From JACKAQ01 sp965227145 (GTDB taxonomy: Bacteria; Calditrichota; Calditrichia; RBG-13-44-9; J075): a stretch of 64,000 bases of DNA. Below the pieces are notes generated by a model. That model was not told the origin of the DNA and searched no databases. It saw only the letters and a list, made by a program, of their open reading frames with translations. Shown here in pieces: positions 53,640 through 64,000 of this stretch; within the stretch, counting starts at the first letter, position 1, and each line of letters begins with the position of its first letter. A program made the position numbers and the translations under genes. The stretch covers positions 744,001 through 808,000 of the forward strand of contig OZ245730.1 of the NCBI GenBank assembly GCA_965227145.1, read 5' to 3'.

Positions 53640-56600
53640 TCATTTAACCAATTTTTTGTAATCGCGCGGCGAGCAGCCGAATTGCTCCTGAAAACAGCGC
53701 GTGAAATACGCCTGACTGTTGAACCCGACCATGTAGGCAATTTCCGCGATGTTTCCGGCATCCTGTTTGATCAGCTCGGCGGCGCGTTGCAGCCGGAATG
53801 AGCGAATAAATTCGCTGGGCGACTGGTTGGCGATTGCCCGCAATTTGCGGTGCAGCTGCGCCCGGCTCATCCCGATTTCGTCCGAGAACGTTTCCACGCT
53901 GAAATTTTCATCGTCCAGATTTTCTTCGATGGTCGCCATCAATCGCGATAAAAATTCCTGATGCATGGATGGCACGGTTACATCCGCCGGTTTGAGCAGC
54001 ATTTCGCTGCTGAATTTTTGGCGCATTTGCTCGCGAATGCGAATCAGGTTGCGCACCCGGATAACCAGTTCCTGCGAATCAAACGGCTTCACCAGATAAT
54101 CATCCGCGCCGGTTTCCAGCCCCTCAATTTTGTCGCCGGTTGCTGCTTTTGCGGTCAGCAAAATCACCGGGATGTGATTGGTTTTCTCGCCCGATTTTAG
54201 CGCGTCGCAAAGCTGGTAGCCGTCCATTTCCGGCATCATTACATCGCTGATGATTAAATCGGGAATCTGCGCTTCCGCGATTTCCAACCCGATTCGCCCG
54301 TTTTCCGCTTCAATCACCTGAAATTCCGGGCGCAATTGCTCGCAGATAAACGTCCGCAAATCGCTGTGATCTTCCACCACCAGCACGATGCAATCATCGC
54401 CGGCGTTTTCCGAAACTGGCGATACGGCTTCCGGTTGATAAACCGAGCCACCGCTGGCGATGTCGATCGGTTCCGCCGGCAATTGCCGAACGATGGGCAC
54501 TTCCGACTCGCCGGTTGCGTCCGGCAATTCGACAATTTCTTCCGGTCGCAAATGTTTTGCGCCAAACGGCAGCCGCACCGAAAATGTGGTTTCGCGATCC
54601 ACTTCGCTTTCCACAAACACATTCCCGTGATGCAATTCCACCAGCTCTTTCACCAGCGCCAAACCGATGCCTGTTCCCTCAAACTGGCGGGTTGTGCCGG
54701 CTTCCACCTGATAAAACCGGTCGAAAATATTCTCCAGTTTGTCCGGCGGAATTCCCGGTCCGGTGTTGGTGACGCGGATTTCCACAACCGGCTGATCATC
54801 GCCGCCGCCAGCGATTCCGGTTAAAATATTCACGCCGATTTTCCCGTTTGCCGGGGTAAATTTGAAGGCGTTCGAGAGCAGGTTGTTGAACACTTTTTCC
54901 AATTTTTCCGCATCAAAATAGATGAAAATGGCTGCCTGCCCCGATGTTTCCGCCAACGGCACATGATTAAACCGGAGTTCAATTTCCTTTTCCGGCGCGA
55001 AGGATGCGAACGATGCAAAAATCCGCCGGAGAAATAGCACGATGTCGCTTTTCGCGGCGCGCAGCTCCATCCGCCCCGCTTCCAGTTTGGATAAATCGAG
55101 CAATTGGTTGATCAGATTGAGCAATCGCGCGGCGTTTTGGCGCATCATTCCCAAATCTGACTGTGTTTCCGGCGAGGGATTTTTGCGCTGCAATTTGTCC
55201 AGCAATCCCATAATCAGCGTGAGCGGCGTGCGGAATTCGTGGGAAATATTCGCAAAAAACCGCGATTTCAGCTCGTCCATTTCTTTCAGCTTTTCCGATT
55301 GCTGCTCCAACTGGTTGCGCTGTTCGACCACCTGCGCAGTGCGCATTGTGATGATTTGCTCCAGCTCCTCGCGCTGCTGGTTGAGCTGCCGCACGCGAAT
55401 GTGCACGATGCCCGCAATCGCGAAACCGCCCAACATAAAATAAATGAGATACGCCCACCACGTGCGATACCACGGCGGCAAAATCTCAAATTCGAACATC
55501 GCCTCGCCAATATCCCCGTGATACATATTTTGCGCCTGAACCCGGAACACATAATCGCCTTCGGGCAGGTTGGTGTAATCTTTTTCCGCGGTTTTCGACC
55601 AGCCGGACCACTCCGTATCGAAGCCGTCGAGCATGAAGCGGTAGCGGTTTTCGTATTCATTTTCAAAAGAGGGCAGGGCGAATTCGAAGCGCAGTGCGTT
55701 ATCGACATACGGTATCACCGGTGCGCTCGCCGTGGCGATTGCCGTGCCGCCGTACAGCCGCGAATGCCGGACATTTTTGGGGATGGAAACGCAGCGGATC
55801 AGCGGCGGGAACTGCGGTTTCATTTGAAAATCGATCTGCGGATCGAAGCGCATGATGCCCGGCATGCAGCCAAACCAGATGATGCCGTCCGCATCCGTGT
55901 GGCAGGCATCCAGCGCCCCGAAAACGCTGATTTCCCGGAACCGGTTTTTGTCCAGCGCGTAGCTGCCGTCCGGCTGTTTTTCCGCCAGCCAGCAATAACC
56001 GGTTTCGCCGTCGCCGAGCCGGAACAGCACGTTTCCGTTGCCGGTTTCAAACGCCCAGTACATCTCCGTCGATGTATCTGCGAACACCGCGCCAAAGTTA
56101 GCGTCCGGTTGCAGCGTCCGGCTGTTTTCATCGAAATAGCGCAATCCTTTCAGCGTTTGAAACGTGACGTGGTTGTTGATCGACGAAATTTGCCCGGTGG
56201 AAAGCGGCAGATCTGCTGCAAAATGTTCCACCGAAAACCGGGGAATTTCCGGGCGCAGATCGTCCGGTTTCAGCCGGAGCACGCCTTTTTGCATGGTGCC
56301 GAGCCACAGCGAGCCGTCGGGATTTTCCACAATGCTGCGGATTTCTTCGTGAATGCCGTCGATTTTGCCGAGATAGCGCCACTGCCCGTTTTCCTGTCGC
56401 AGCACGCCCAAACCGAGCATGTGCCCGGCGAACATCAGGGTCGGTTCGTGCCGGTAGCGATACATCACGAACACGGTTTCATCATTCGGGGAAAGTTGTT
56501 TAGCTATTTGATTTTTCAGCAGATAGATGCCGTTGTTTGTGCCCGCAAACAAATTGTCATCCACCGAAAGCAGGTGGAACGACTGATGCTGGAAATCCTT

Positions 56601-57752
56601 GAATCCTTTGAAACGCGGCGTACGATCCGGGCGGTCGCCGGCATGTTGTTCGAGAAAAAATATGCCCTGCCCGGTTGCCACAACCAGTTGTCCGCGATGC
56701 CGGGTAATGTGCGCAACGTTGCCTTCCAGCCCGTGAAAATCCGTGAAATAGCTGAAATGCGAGGGAATGGTAATTTTGGCAAAACCGTAATTCATCGCCA
56801 GCCACAGCGATCCCATGCCGTCGTGATACAACCGTTTGATGTCGTCATCCGGCAAACCAGTGGATTTGTCCAGCACCAGTTGCAACCGCCCCGCCCGGTC
56901 AAGAATGATCGCGCCGGCGTTGAAGCTGCTCAGGGCAATCCGTCCGTCCGGCAGCAGCTCCGCGGAGGAAACCTGGTTGGCGGAAATGAAATCATCTGCT
57001 GCGCGGGAAAATCGCGTAAACGTTTGATTTTTATAGCGATACAAACCGGATTTGCTGGCGCAAACCAGCCAGGTTCCCGGTTCCTGCGGGAGAATCGTAA
57101 AGATGCCTTTTTCCGCAAACATGTCGCTGTTGGGAAGGAACCGCAGCGAATCGCCCGCCAAAGTGAAAATACCGGTATGGCGCTGCTGGATCAGCAGCGT
57201 ATCGTTCACCAGATGCGAGAGAAAAAAATTGGGATCGGTTTTCCACACGCGCATCTGCCCGTTCGACCAGCGGAACAGCCGCGTGAAGGTCTGGAAAAAC
57301 ACAGTGCCGTTGCTGCTGCAATGGGTTCGCCAGACTTCCGAAAATTCCCGATCCTCCATCGGAACGTGTTTTACGAGCGAAATGTATCGCATTTCACCGA
57401 GGGAATCGGGCGCGAGATAGCCAAAATCTGCGGACGCACCGACGTAAATCGTGCCGTCCGGCCCTTTGGCAAAGGAGCGCGCGCGGGTGCTGTTGCTGGT
57501 TTCGATCATCCGCCAGGTGGCGCCGTCGTATTCGAGCACGCCGTTGCCGTTTGCCGAGTAAACCACCCCGCGATTATCCCGGATGATCGACCAGTTCTGG
57601 GAATGCTGACCGTATTCTTTCGGTTCGTAATGGGTGATGCGTGGCAGTCCGGTTTCGTCGGCGGATGGCTGCTCACCGGCTGCCGGTAAAGCAAAAAACC
57701 ATCCCAGATGGATCGCAAATAACATGATGGGTGCCAACAAAAATTGACGCAT
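53640..57752 (-). CDS. One-piece two-component regulator: propeller, Y_Y_Y, HisKA, HATPase, REC, AraC
   Basis: The ATG at 57752 was preferred to a TTG at 57758. The 1370-aa protein has a signal peptide, then about 600 residues of periplasmic regulator-propeller repeats (GTIYVGASADFGYLAP, SLWLGTMQKGVLRL), a Y_Y_Y domain (NRYRFMLDGFDTEWSGWS) and one membrane helix (WWAYLIYFMLGGFAIAG). HisKA follows with its histidine in FFANISHEFRTPLTL. The HATPase has GTGIGLALV, the receiver LIISDVMMPEMDG, and the end is an AraC helix-turn-helix (MSRAQLHRKL, MVGFNSQAYFTRCF). Such hybrid regulators sense a ligand outside and bind DNA directly. Many control sugar use in Bacteroidetes, but no glycan genes are near. 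Likely targets are its own neighbours, including the repeats just downstream. Confidence 0.95.
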   Translation of the reverse strand: MRQFLLAPIMLFAIHLGWFFALPAAGEQPSADETGLPRITHYEPKEYGQHSQNWSIIRDNRGVVYSANGNGVLEYDGATWRMIETSNSTRARSFAKGPDGTIYVGASADFGYLAPDSLGEMRYISLVKHVPMEDREFSEVWRTHCSSNGTVFFQTFTRLFRWSNGQMRVWKTDPNFFLSHLVNDTLLIQQRHTGIFTLAGDSLRFLPNSDMFAEKGIFTILPQEPGTWLVCASKSGLYRYKNQTFTRFSRAADDFISANQVSSAELLPDGRIALSSFNAGAIILDRAGRLQLVLDKSTGLPDDDIKRLYHDGMGSLWLAMNYGFAKITIPSHFSYFTDFHGLEGNVAHITRHRGQLVVATGQGIFFLEQHAGDRPDRTPRFKGFKDFQHQSFHLLSVDDNLFAGTNNGIYLLKNQIAKQLSPNDETVFVMYRYRHEPTLMFAGHMLGLGVLRQENGQWRYLGKIDGIHEEIRSIVENPDGSLWLGTMQKGVLRLKPDDLRPEIPRFSVEHFAADLPLSTGQISSINNHVTFQTLKGLRYFDENSRTLQPDANFGAVFADTSTEMYWAFETGNGNVLFRLGDGETGYCWLAEKQPDGSYALDKNRFREISVFGALDACHTDADGIIWFGCMPGIMRFDPQIDFQMKPQFPPLIRCVSIPKNVRHSRLYGGTAIATASAPVIPYVDNALRFEFALPSFENEYENRYRFMLDGFDTEWSGWSKTAEKDYTNLPEGDYVFRVQAQNMYHGDIGEAMFEFEILPPWYRTWWAYLIYFMLGGFAIAGIVHIRVRQLNQQREELEQIITMRTAQVVEQRNQLEQQSEKLKEMDELKSRFFANISHEFRTPLTLIMGLLDKLQRKNPSPETQSDLGMMRQNAARLLNLINQLLDLSKLEAGRMELRAAKSDIVLFLRRIFASFASFAPEKEIELRFNHVPLAETSGQAAIFIYFDAEKLEKVFNNLLSNAFKFTPANGKIGVNILTGIAGGGDDQPVVEIRVTNTGPGIPPDKLENIFDRFYQVEAGTTRQFEGTGIGLALVKELVELHHGNVFVESEVDRETTFSVRLPFGAKHLRPEEIVELPDATGESEVPIVRQLPAEPIDIASGGSVYQPEAVSPVSENAGDDCIVLVVEDHSDLRTFICEQLRPEFQVIEAENGRIGLEIAEAQIPDLIISDVMMPEMDGYQLCDALKSGEKTNHIPVILLTAKAATGDKIEGLETGADDYLVKPFDSQELVIRVRNLIRIREQMRQKFSSEMLLKPADVTVPSMHQEFLSRLMATIEENLDDENFSVETFSDEIGMSRAQLHRKLRAIANQSPSEFIRSFRLQRAAELIKQDAGNIAEIAYMVGFNSQAYFTRCFQEQFGCSPRDYKKLVK

Positions 57753-57874
57753 GTCCAAACCTGCTTTGATGGAAATTGCTTTTTTTTAGTACTGATTGGA
57801 AGTCGGAACAGGAAGCGTTGCTGCCGGTTACGGCAAGCCAGATTCGAATTGATAGAGCCACTATTGCAAAACAA

Positions 57875-57912
57875 GATACAATATTCATTGAATTTTTTCA
57901 ATGCATTGTATC
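57875..57912 (-). terminator. Hairpin, probable terminator of the hybrid kinase operon
   Basis: GATACAAT pairs with ATTGTATC, and inside it CATTGAA pairs with TTCAATG around four T. On the minus strand it follows the kinase stop by 40 bp and runs into TTGTTTTGC, a weak tail. An operator for the regulator gene starting at 57752 is an alternative. Confidence 0.5.
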
Positions 57913-57951
57913 GAGGAATTTGAAAAATATTGAAATTTTTTGGGTGCGCGG

Positions 57952-59907
<1,956 letters not shown>

Positions 59908-59944
59908 GGAGAGGCTTCCTCTGCTTACAGTCGAAAAATAAGAT

Positions 59945-60517
59945 TTATAAAACGGTCGCGAGCTTCAATAAGTTTGAGCTGAAGTTGCTACCCTCTGCTT
60001 TGGCAGATTTTAGATTTATCAAAATTTCCGGTTTATTTCCTTTTTGGCCGATACCAACTGAAAGCCCGGATTTGATATATTCTGGAACACCGGAAAGGGT
60101 AAGAATCTGTTTTTCTGTGCAAAAATCTGCGATTTCTTTCAGAGGGGGAACACGCAATGGAGCGACATACAAAATATTTACATCGGCATCTGCGATTTTT
60201 TCAGTAATATCTTTGCTATCACCAATGTTGATTGCGATGCATTCGATGGCAATTCCCTCAATTGTTTTTGTTGCGGATGCGTTAAATGCAGCCATGAAAT
60301 TATCTTTTGCAACCAACGACATCCGAAATTTTTCCTGATAAATTATTCCCACAACCAGCTTTTCCGTTCCGCGGGATTTCAGGTTGCGGTCATATGTCAA
60401 AATCTTTTGAAATAGCGAATATTGTATGTCAACGGGCACCGGCATTTCTTGCGGATACAGTATCGTTGATAACAACAATAGCACGGTTAAAAATTTCTGT
60501 AATTTTGTTAATTCCAT
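59945..60517 (-). CDS. YfiR-like periplasmic protein (DUF4154)
   Basis: The 190-aa protein has a signal-like hydrophobic start and the DUF4154 pattern: YSLFQKILTYDRNL in place of the usual KAxxLxxIxxF opening, INILYVAPL-type strand (NILYVAPLRV), then ILTLSGVPEYIKSGLSVGIG and the C-terminal EILINLKSAKAEGSNFSS. YfiR of Pseudomonas represses a membrane diguanylate cyclase by binding its periplasmic domain. Here the equivalent partner is the hybrid kinase encoded next. The two cysteines that form disulfides in YfiR are not obviously kept. Confidence 0.87.
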   Translation of the reverse strand: MELTKLQKFLTVLLLLSTILYPQEMPVPVDIQYSLFQKILTYDRNLKSRGTEKLVVGIIYQEKFRMSLVAKDNFMAAFNASATKTIEGIAIECIAINIGDSKDITEKIADADVNILYVAPLRVPPLKEIADFCTEKQILTLSGVPEYIKSGLSVGIGQKGNKPEILINLKSAKAEGSNFSSNLLKLATVL

Positions 60518-60559
60518 AAGATTTATCGTTCCGGGACCTGATTTTGGGTCAAGTTTTCC

Positions 60560-62545
60560 TTATAGCCGTGATTCCAGAGATATTGAAAAAGCGCGTCTGG
60601 GCTGCACAATCGCACTCTGGATATGTTCGAAACCACCGGGCAGCTGATATTCCTGATCCAACAAATTGCGCACCTGTAACCGGAGCCTGAAATGATCAAA
60701 AAACAATTGTGTGATCAAATTTGCGTTCATCAAAACATAGGATTTGGTGTTGTTTCCATAAATGGTTTTTCGGGCAGTTTCATACAACATGTTACCGGAT
60801 AATGTGACATACGGAAAAAACGGATACGAAAAACCCGCTTTTACCAGATGAGCAGGCGAGTTGGTCAGCGATTCTCTGCTGATGACATCTTCTGTCCATT
60901 GATAGCCATAATTGATAAACCCGTTGAAGCCCTTTGCAACCCGCGATGCCAATTGAATCTCGATGCCGCGTGCTTGTACTTTGCTGAAATTGTGGTATTG
61001 GATGAGCGAATCCAGTGGATCGATATCCTGATCGATCAAATCTTGCATTTTGTAGCGATAGATGGACAACATACCGGAAAATTGATTGGTAAATTGCTGT
61101 TCCCAAATAATTTCCGTTGTTTTAATTTTCTCCGGTTTCAACCCCGGATTAGCTTTGAAACCGTCAAGCGGATCATCATAATTGGTTTCGTAAACATTGG
61201 GTGCCCGGAAAGCTTCGCCGTAAACCAGCTTTGCTGCGCTGGTCGAAAACGGGTGATACACAAATGCGCCCCTGGGCATTTGCGATGATTTAAATTGATC
61301 ATTTTTGTCAAACCGGATACCTGCGGTGAAAGATAGGTTGTGCAATATCTGGAATTCATCCTGAACATAAAGCGAAACTATCGAATAGGGAAAATTTTGA
61401 TTGAAATAGGTAGTATCGTCGTCCCAACTGTGGTAATCTGCACGCCGGTGATGTTGGTACTCCGATCCGATAGTTAACCGGTTGTTCAACGAAATATCCC
61501 ACAAAAATTGGGCTTCGCCACCAAACCAGTTTCCAACAGTCGCATCGTAAGAATTGTAAAGGATTTCATCTTCGTACGGATACCAGCCTTCGTAATTGTA
61601 GTGATCGATGTATGAACGCGCCATCAATTGTTTGTCGTTGCCGAACTTGTTCTCGAATTTAATTTCCGCAAATCCGTGATTATCAATACTTTTTGTGTTG
61701 CCGCTGTTAAACAGCGTTTCCCACGCTGCGGTGGGAATACCTTTTTCGCGGGAGGAATACATCAATTGAGCAGAAAACGCACCGTATTTTACGGTTGAAA
61801 ATGCAGCGTAATAATCATCCCAATCCATGTTTTTTGCGATGCCGTTATTGGTTGAGGGATCGTCAAATTCTGCAAAATATATATCCTCTCCGTTGTCATC
61901 CGCCCATCGTGCCGAAAAAGTAACATCCAGCCCGTTCGCATATTTTTTACCAAAAAGCGCAGAACCGACCAAAAAATTGTGGCTTCCGTATTCCGCTGTT
62001 ATCTCAAGTCCGTCTATCGTTTTACCTTTTTGGGTAACAATGTTGATGATTGCAAACATGGCATTGGTGCCGTACAACGCAGAGCCCGGACCACGAATAA
62101 TTTCAATTCGATCGATTGAAGCAAGATTAAAACCACCGAGTTCGGTGCCGATTGCAGCTGAACCATGCACATTTTCATTCAGTGCATGCCCGTTTACCAG
62201 CAACAAAATGCGATTGTTGTAATCCGTTGGCCGGCTGAATCCCCGCACACCCAAATAGGTATAGTTGTGATCATCTGAAGTATAAAATCCCTGTATAATC
62301 TGGAAAACATCTTGAAGCGTTTGAAAACCATAATTATTAATCTCGACAGATGTGATCACGGTAACGGAAGCCGGTGCATCGCTTACGGATTGTTCGTATT
62401 TCGCTGCTGCGCTCACCGGTGTATTCAGCAACAATTCCAGAGATGTTTTGTCAGTGTCTGCTTCGGAAAGTTGTGCAGTTGCATAATACGGTGCTGCGAA
62501 TATGCATACAGCCGCCAAAAAACAAAAGAATTTGATGTTGCTCAT
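60560..62545 (-). CDS. TonB-dependent outer-membrane receptor
   Basis: The 661-aa protein has a signal peptide (cleavage near ATAQ). The plug domain has DAPASVTVITSVEI, LGVRGFSRPTD, then ILLLVNGHALNEN and IEIIRGPGSALYGTNA (about 45-180), and a barrel with the family's FRAPNVYETNYDDP motif follows. It lacks the N-terminal carboxypeptidase-like domain of SusC proteins, so it is closer to siderophore, vitamin or colicin-I type receptors. The substrate is unknown. It is first in a three-gene run with the YfiR-like protein and hybrid kinase, which suggests that it takes part in sensing as well as uptake. It ends in SRL and not in an aromatic residue. Confidence 0.93.
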   Translation of the reverse strand: MSNIKFFCFLAAVCIFAAPYYATAQLSEADTDKTSLELLLNTPVSAAAKYEQSVSDAPASVTVITSVEINNYGFQTLQDVFQIIQGFYTSDDHNYTYLGVRGFSRPTDYNNRILLLVNGHALNENVHGSAAIGTELGGFNLASIDRIEIIRGPGSALYGTNAMFAIINIVTQKGKTIDGLEITAEYGSHNFLVGSALFGKKYANGLDVTFSARWADDNGEDIYFAEFDDPSTNNGIAKNMDWDDYYAAFSTVKYGAFSAQLMYSSREKGIPTAAWETLFNSGNTKSIDNHGFAEIKFENKFGNDKQLMARSYIDHYNYEGWYPYEDEILYNSYDATVGNWFGGEAQFLWDISLNNRLTIGSEYQHHRRADYHSWDDDTTYFNQNFPYSIVSLYVQDEFQILHNLSFTAGIRFDKNDQFKSSQMPRGAFVYHPFSTSAAKLVYGEAFRAPNVYETNYDDPLDGFKANPGLKPEKIKTTEIIWEQQFTNQFSGMLSIYRYKMQDLIDQDIDPLDSLIQYHNFSKVQARGIEIQLASRVAKGFNGFINYGYQWTEDVISRESLTNSPAHLVKAGFSYPFFPYVTLSGNMLYETARKTIYGNNTKSYVLMNANLITQLFFDHFRLRLQVRNLLDQEYQLPGGFEHIQSAIVQPRRAFSISLESRL

Positions 62546-63000
62546 GGTTGATCCACCTGTAAATTTTTTTCATGCTTACCAATATCGGATATTTGAAGAG
62601 TTTACTTAGGTGGTAATTGATTGAAAAAACAAAGCATGATTGTTGTTATGAAAGAGATTTACAGCCTTTCAAAAATTGTCGACCGCTATAACAATGATAA
62701 GTTTTTGAACCATCTGTAGTTGAGGGAAAACCTGTGAGGTGCATAATTTGCGCTTCCGCGCATTTTTGCCCACCGGGTTTTATTGGTGCTGATTCGTTCC
62801 TGTTTTTTATTAATGTGCTTATTCGTTTAAAAACAGGCACTTAGGAATTTTAATAAATGCGCTTATTTGTTTGGCATTCAAATTGATTCTATGAGCGTGT
62901 CGGTTTAGCTCAGCCAGAGCAATAGAATTTCAGCTTCAATCACCGTTTATCAATTGCAACTACAGGAACGATAGCGTTTACAGAGAAAGGACGAATTATC
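62546..63000. other. 455-bp intergenic region with no convincing gene
   Basis: This gap separates divergent genes and should hold both promoters. It contains a 17-bp direct repeat with two mismatches (AATGTGCTTATTCGTTT at 62812-62828 and AATGCGCTTATTTGTTT at 62856-62872). A short stretch near 62909 resembles a tRNA D arm, but no cloverleaf forms. The ORFs are short and lack ribosome sites. Confidence 0.6.
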
Positions 63001-64000
63001 ATGCGAATGTTACCAGAAACACAAAAATTTTTGAGCCGGGGAAATCGGCTTGCTTTAATGCTCATTTTACTGACTTCAATGGCGGTTGCGCAATGGAACA
63101 GGCAAAGTCCTGTGCCTACTTTTCTCGATGTGCGGGGTGTTGCGGCACCCACAGCGCAACGGGTGTTTATCGCAACAAACGATGATTCCTTTGATGACGG
63201 CGGATCGCTGTTCGAATCGGGTGACGGTGGCGCAAGCTGGGTTCAGCGCGATGTGCCGTTCAGTCTGGCAAGTCCGTTAAACGGCATTTTCTTTTTGAAT
63301 GAAAATTTGGGGTGGGTTTACGGCAACGATAATTATCGCACCACCGACGGCGGAACCACGTGGACGGAAATTCCGGTGCTCGGCTCAACTTATTTTATGG
63401 AATTTTACACACCGGATTTTGGGGTTACGACCGGCAATTTTGGCGTTTATGCGAGTCGCGATGGCGGATTGAATTGGGAGCCTTCGCCGGAGGAGATCCC
63501 GGTATTTGCTTTTGCGGATACCCAAACCGGCATCGGCGCTGCAGCCGACGGTATTTACCGCACGACCGATGGCGGTGCAACATTTACCCTCGTTCAATCC
63601 GGCGATGCAACTGCAGTGGCGTTTCTCTCCGGTTCCGTTGCGCTCGCCATTGTGGACGACAATTTTATGCGCTCGACGGATGGCGGGGCAACCTGGTCAA
63701 CTGTTGTTTCTGCAGAAGGGCGCAGCGATTTTAAGGTGATTTCTGGCGATGTTGTGCTGGCGTACGGACGATCCGGCGTTTTCCCGAATTTCGATTATCG
63801 CACTTTCCGTTCAGCGGACGGCGGGCAGAGCTGGACCGATCTCGGCACCATTTGGCCGGAAGGTGTTCTCGGTTTTGCAGTGGCAGATCCCCAAACAGTG
63901 GTTGCCGCAGATCCCGATGGAAACATGTTTCAATCAACAGATGCGGGGCAAAACTGGACCCAAACGTTCGCATCGCCCGGACCGCTGCCGAGCTTTTTCA
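63001..64000 (+). CDS. Secreted Ycf48/BNR-repeat protein, 3' end cut by window edge
   Basis: From the ATG at 63001 (AAAGGA about 9 bp upstream) 333 codons stay open to the window edge. The first 40 residues are a signal peptide with a long polar start and cleavage near MAVAQ. Propeller blades follow with repeated cores SGDGGASW, TTDGGTTW, SRDGGLNW, TTDGGATF, STDGGATW, SADGGQSW and STDAGQNW, about one per 45-50 residues. It has the same fold as the protein at 10554-11774 and may, like it, end in a sorting domain outside the window. Surface location is likely; the ligand is unknown. Confidence 0.85.
   Translation, partial: MRMLPETQKFLSRGNRLALMLILLTSMAVAQWNRQSPVPTFLDVRGVAAPTAQRVFIATNDDSFDDGGSLFESGDGGASWVQRDVPFSLASPLNGIFFLNENLGWVYGNDNYRTTDGGTTWTEIPVLGSTYFMEFYTPDFGVTTGNFGVYASRDGGLNWEPSPEEIPVFAFADTQTGIGAAADGIYRTTDGGATFTLVQSGDATAVAFLSGSVALAIVDDNFMRSTDGGATWSTVVSAEGRSDFKVISGDVVLAYGRSGVFPNFDYRTFRSADGGQSWTDLGTIWPEGVLGFAVADPQTVVAADPDGNMFQSTDAGQNWTQTFASPGPLPSFF

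Noticed and set aside
55239..57689. An 816-aa open frame on the plus strand opposite the propeller sensor gene
   Set aside because: The minus strand encodes a complete, recognisable multi-domain regulator. The opposite frame has no domain or ribosome site and reflects GC-rich third positions.
62900..62945. A tRNA-like stretch (TAGCTCAGCCAGAGCA)
   Set aside because: It resembles a D arm only. No acceptor stem, anticodon arm or T arm can be built around it.

Overview
The window looks like chromosomal DNA of a didermic, respiratory bacterium of the FCB group, most likely Calditrichota or a close relative. The reasons are: a short primary-type sigma factor without region 1.1, a T9SS-style C-terminal sorting domain with an NPFNP motif, a PorV-like barrel, a one-piece two-component regulator with propeller and AraC domains, TonB-dependent receptors and giant multihaem cytochromes. 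The phylum call is an inference; no 16S gene is present.

Layout. (1) 1-6959, minus: a sensory cassette of three tandem outer-membrane porin paralogues (one broken by a stop codon), a small phosphate-binding-like periplasmic protein, a REC-HK-REC hybrid kinase and a truncated TM/tandem-HAMP sensor. (2) 7142-11774, plus: a 3-hydroxyacyl-CoA dehydrogenase, a broken asparagine-synthase-like gene and a secreted Ycf48/BNR-repeat protein. (3) 11880-23567, plus: the most striking locus, a b-type membrane cytochrome, three multihaem c-type cytochromes with 20, 25 and 49 CxxCH motifs, an outer-membrane barrel and a membrane-anchored Fe-S flavoprotein. Together they look like a trans-envelope electron conduit. 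Cytochrome bd oxidase (cydAB) faces it. (4) 26302-34999: ECF sigma and putative anti-sigma, an acidic amino-acid symporter with an aminotransferase, a Spy-like protein, a phosphohexomutase, the sigma factor, tRNA-Arg(CCG) and a sigma-54 activator. (5) 35132-50249, minus: an ExbB/ExbD/ExbD/TonB motor with a 1002-aa TPR protein, a PorV-like barrel and a 2265-aa secreted repeat protein. It resembles the logic of Agl/Glt-type energised envelope machines. (6) 50466-57752, minus: a methyltransferase, an OsmC protein, two small ORFs, a likely methanethiol S-methyltransferase and an AraC-type one-piece two-component regulator, separated by palindromes and direct repeats. (7) 57952-62545, minus: a second sensory cassette (TonB-dependent receptor, YfiR-like protein, hybrid kinase). 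(8) 63001-64000, plus: the start of another Ycf48-like secreted protein.

Working together. Regions 1 and 7 share one plan: outer-membrane barrel, small periplasmic protein, hybrid kinase. Region 3 would move electrons from quinol or NAD(P)H across the envelope through as many as 94 c-type haems. Region 5 would spend proton-motive force on outer-membrane or surface work. All gene functions are read from motifs and context; no database search was run.
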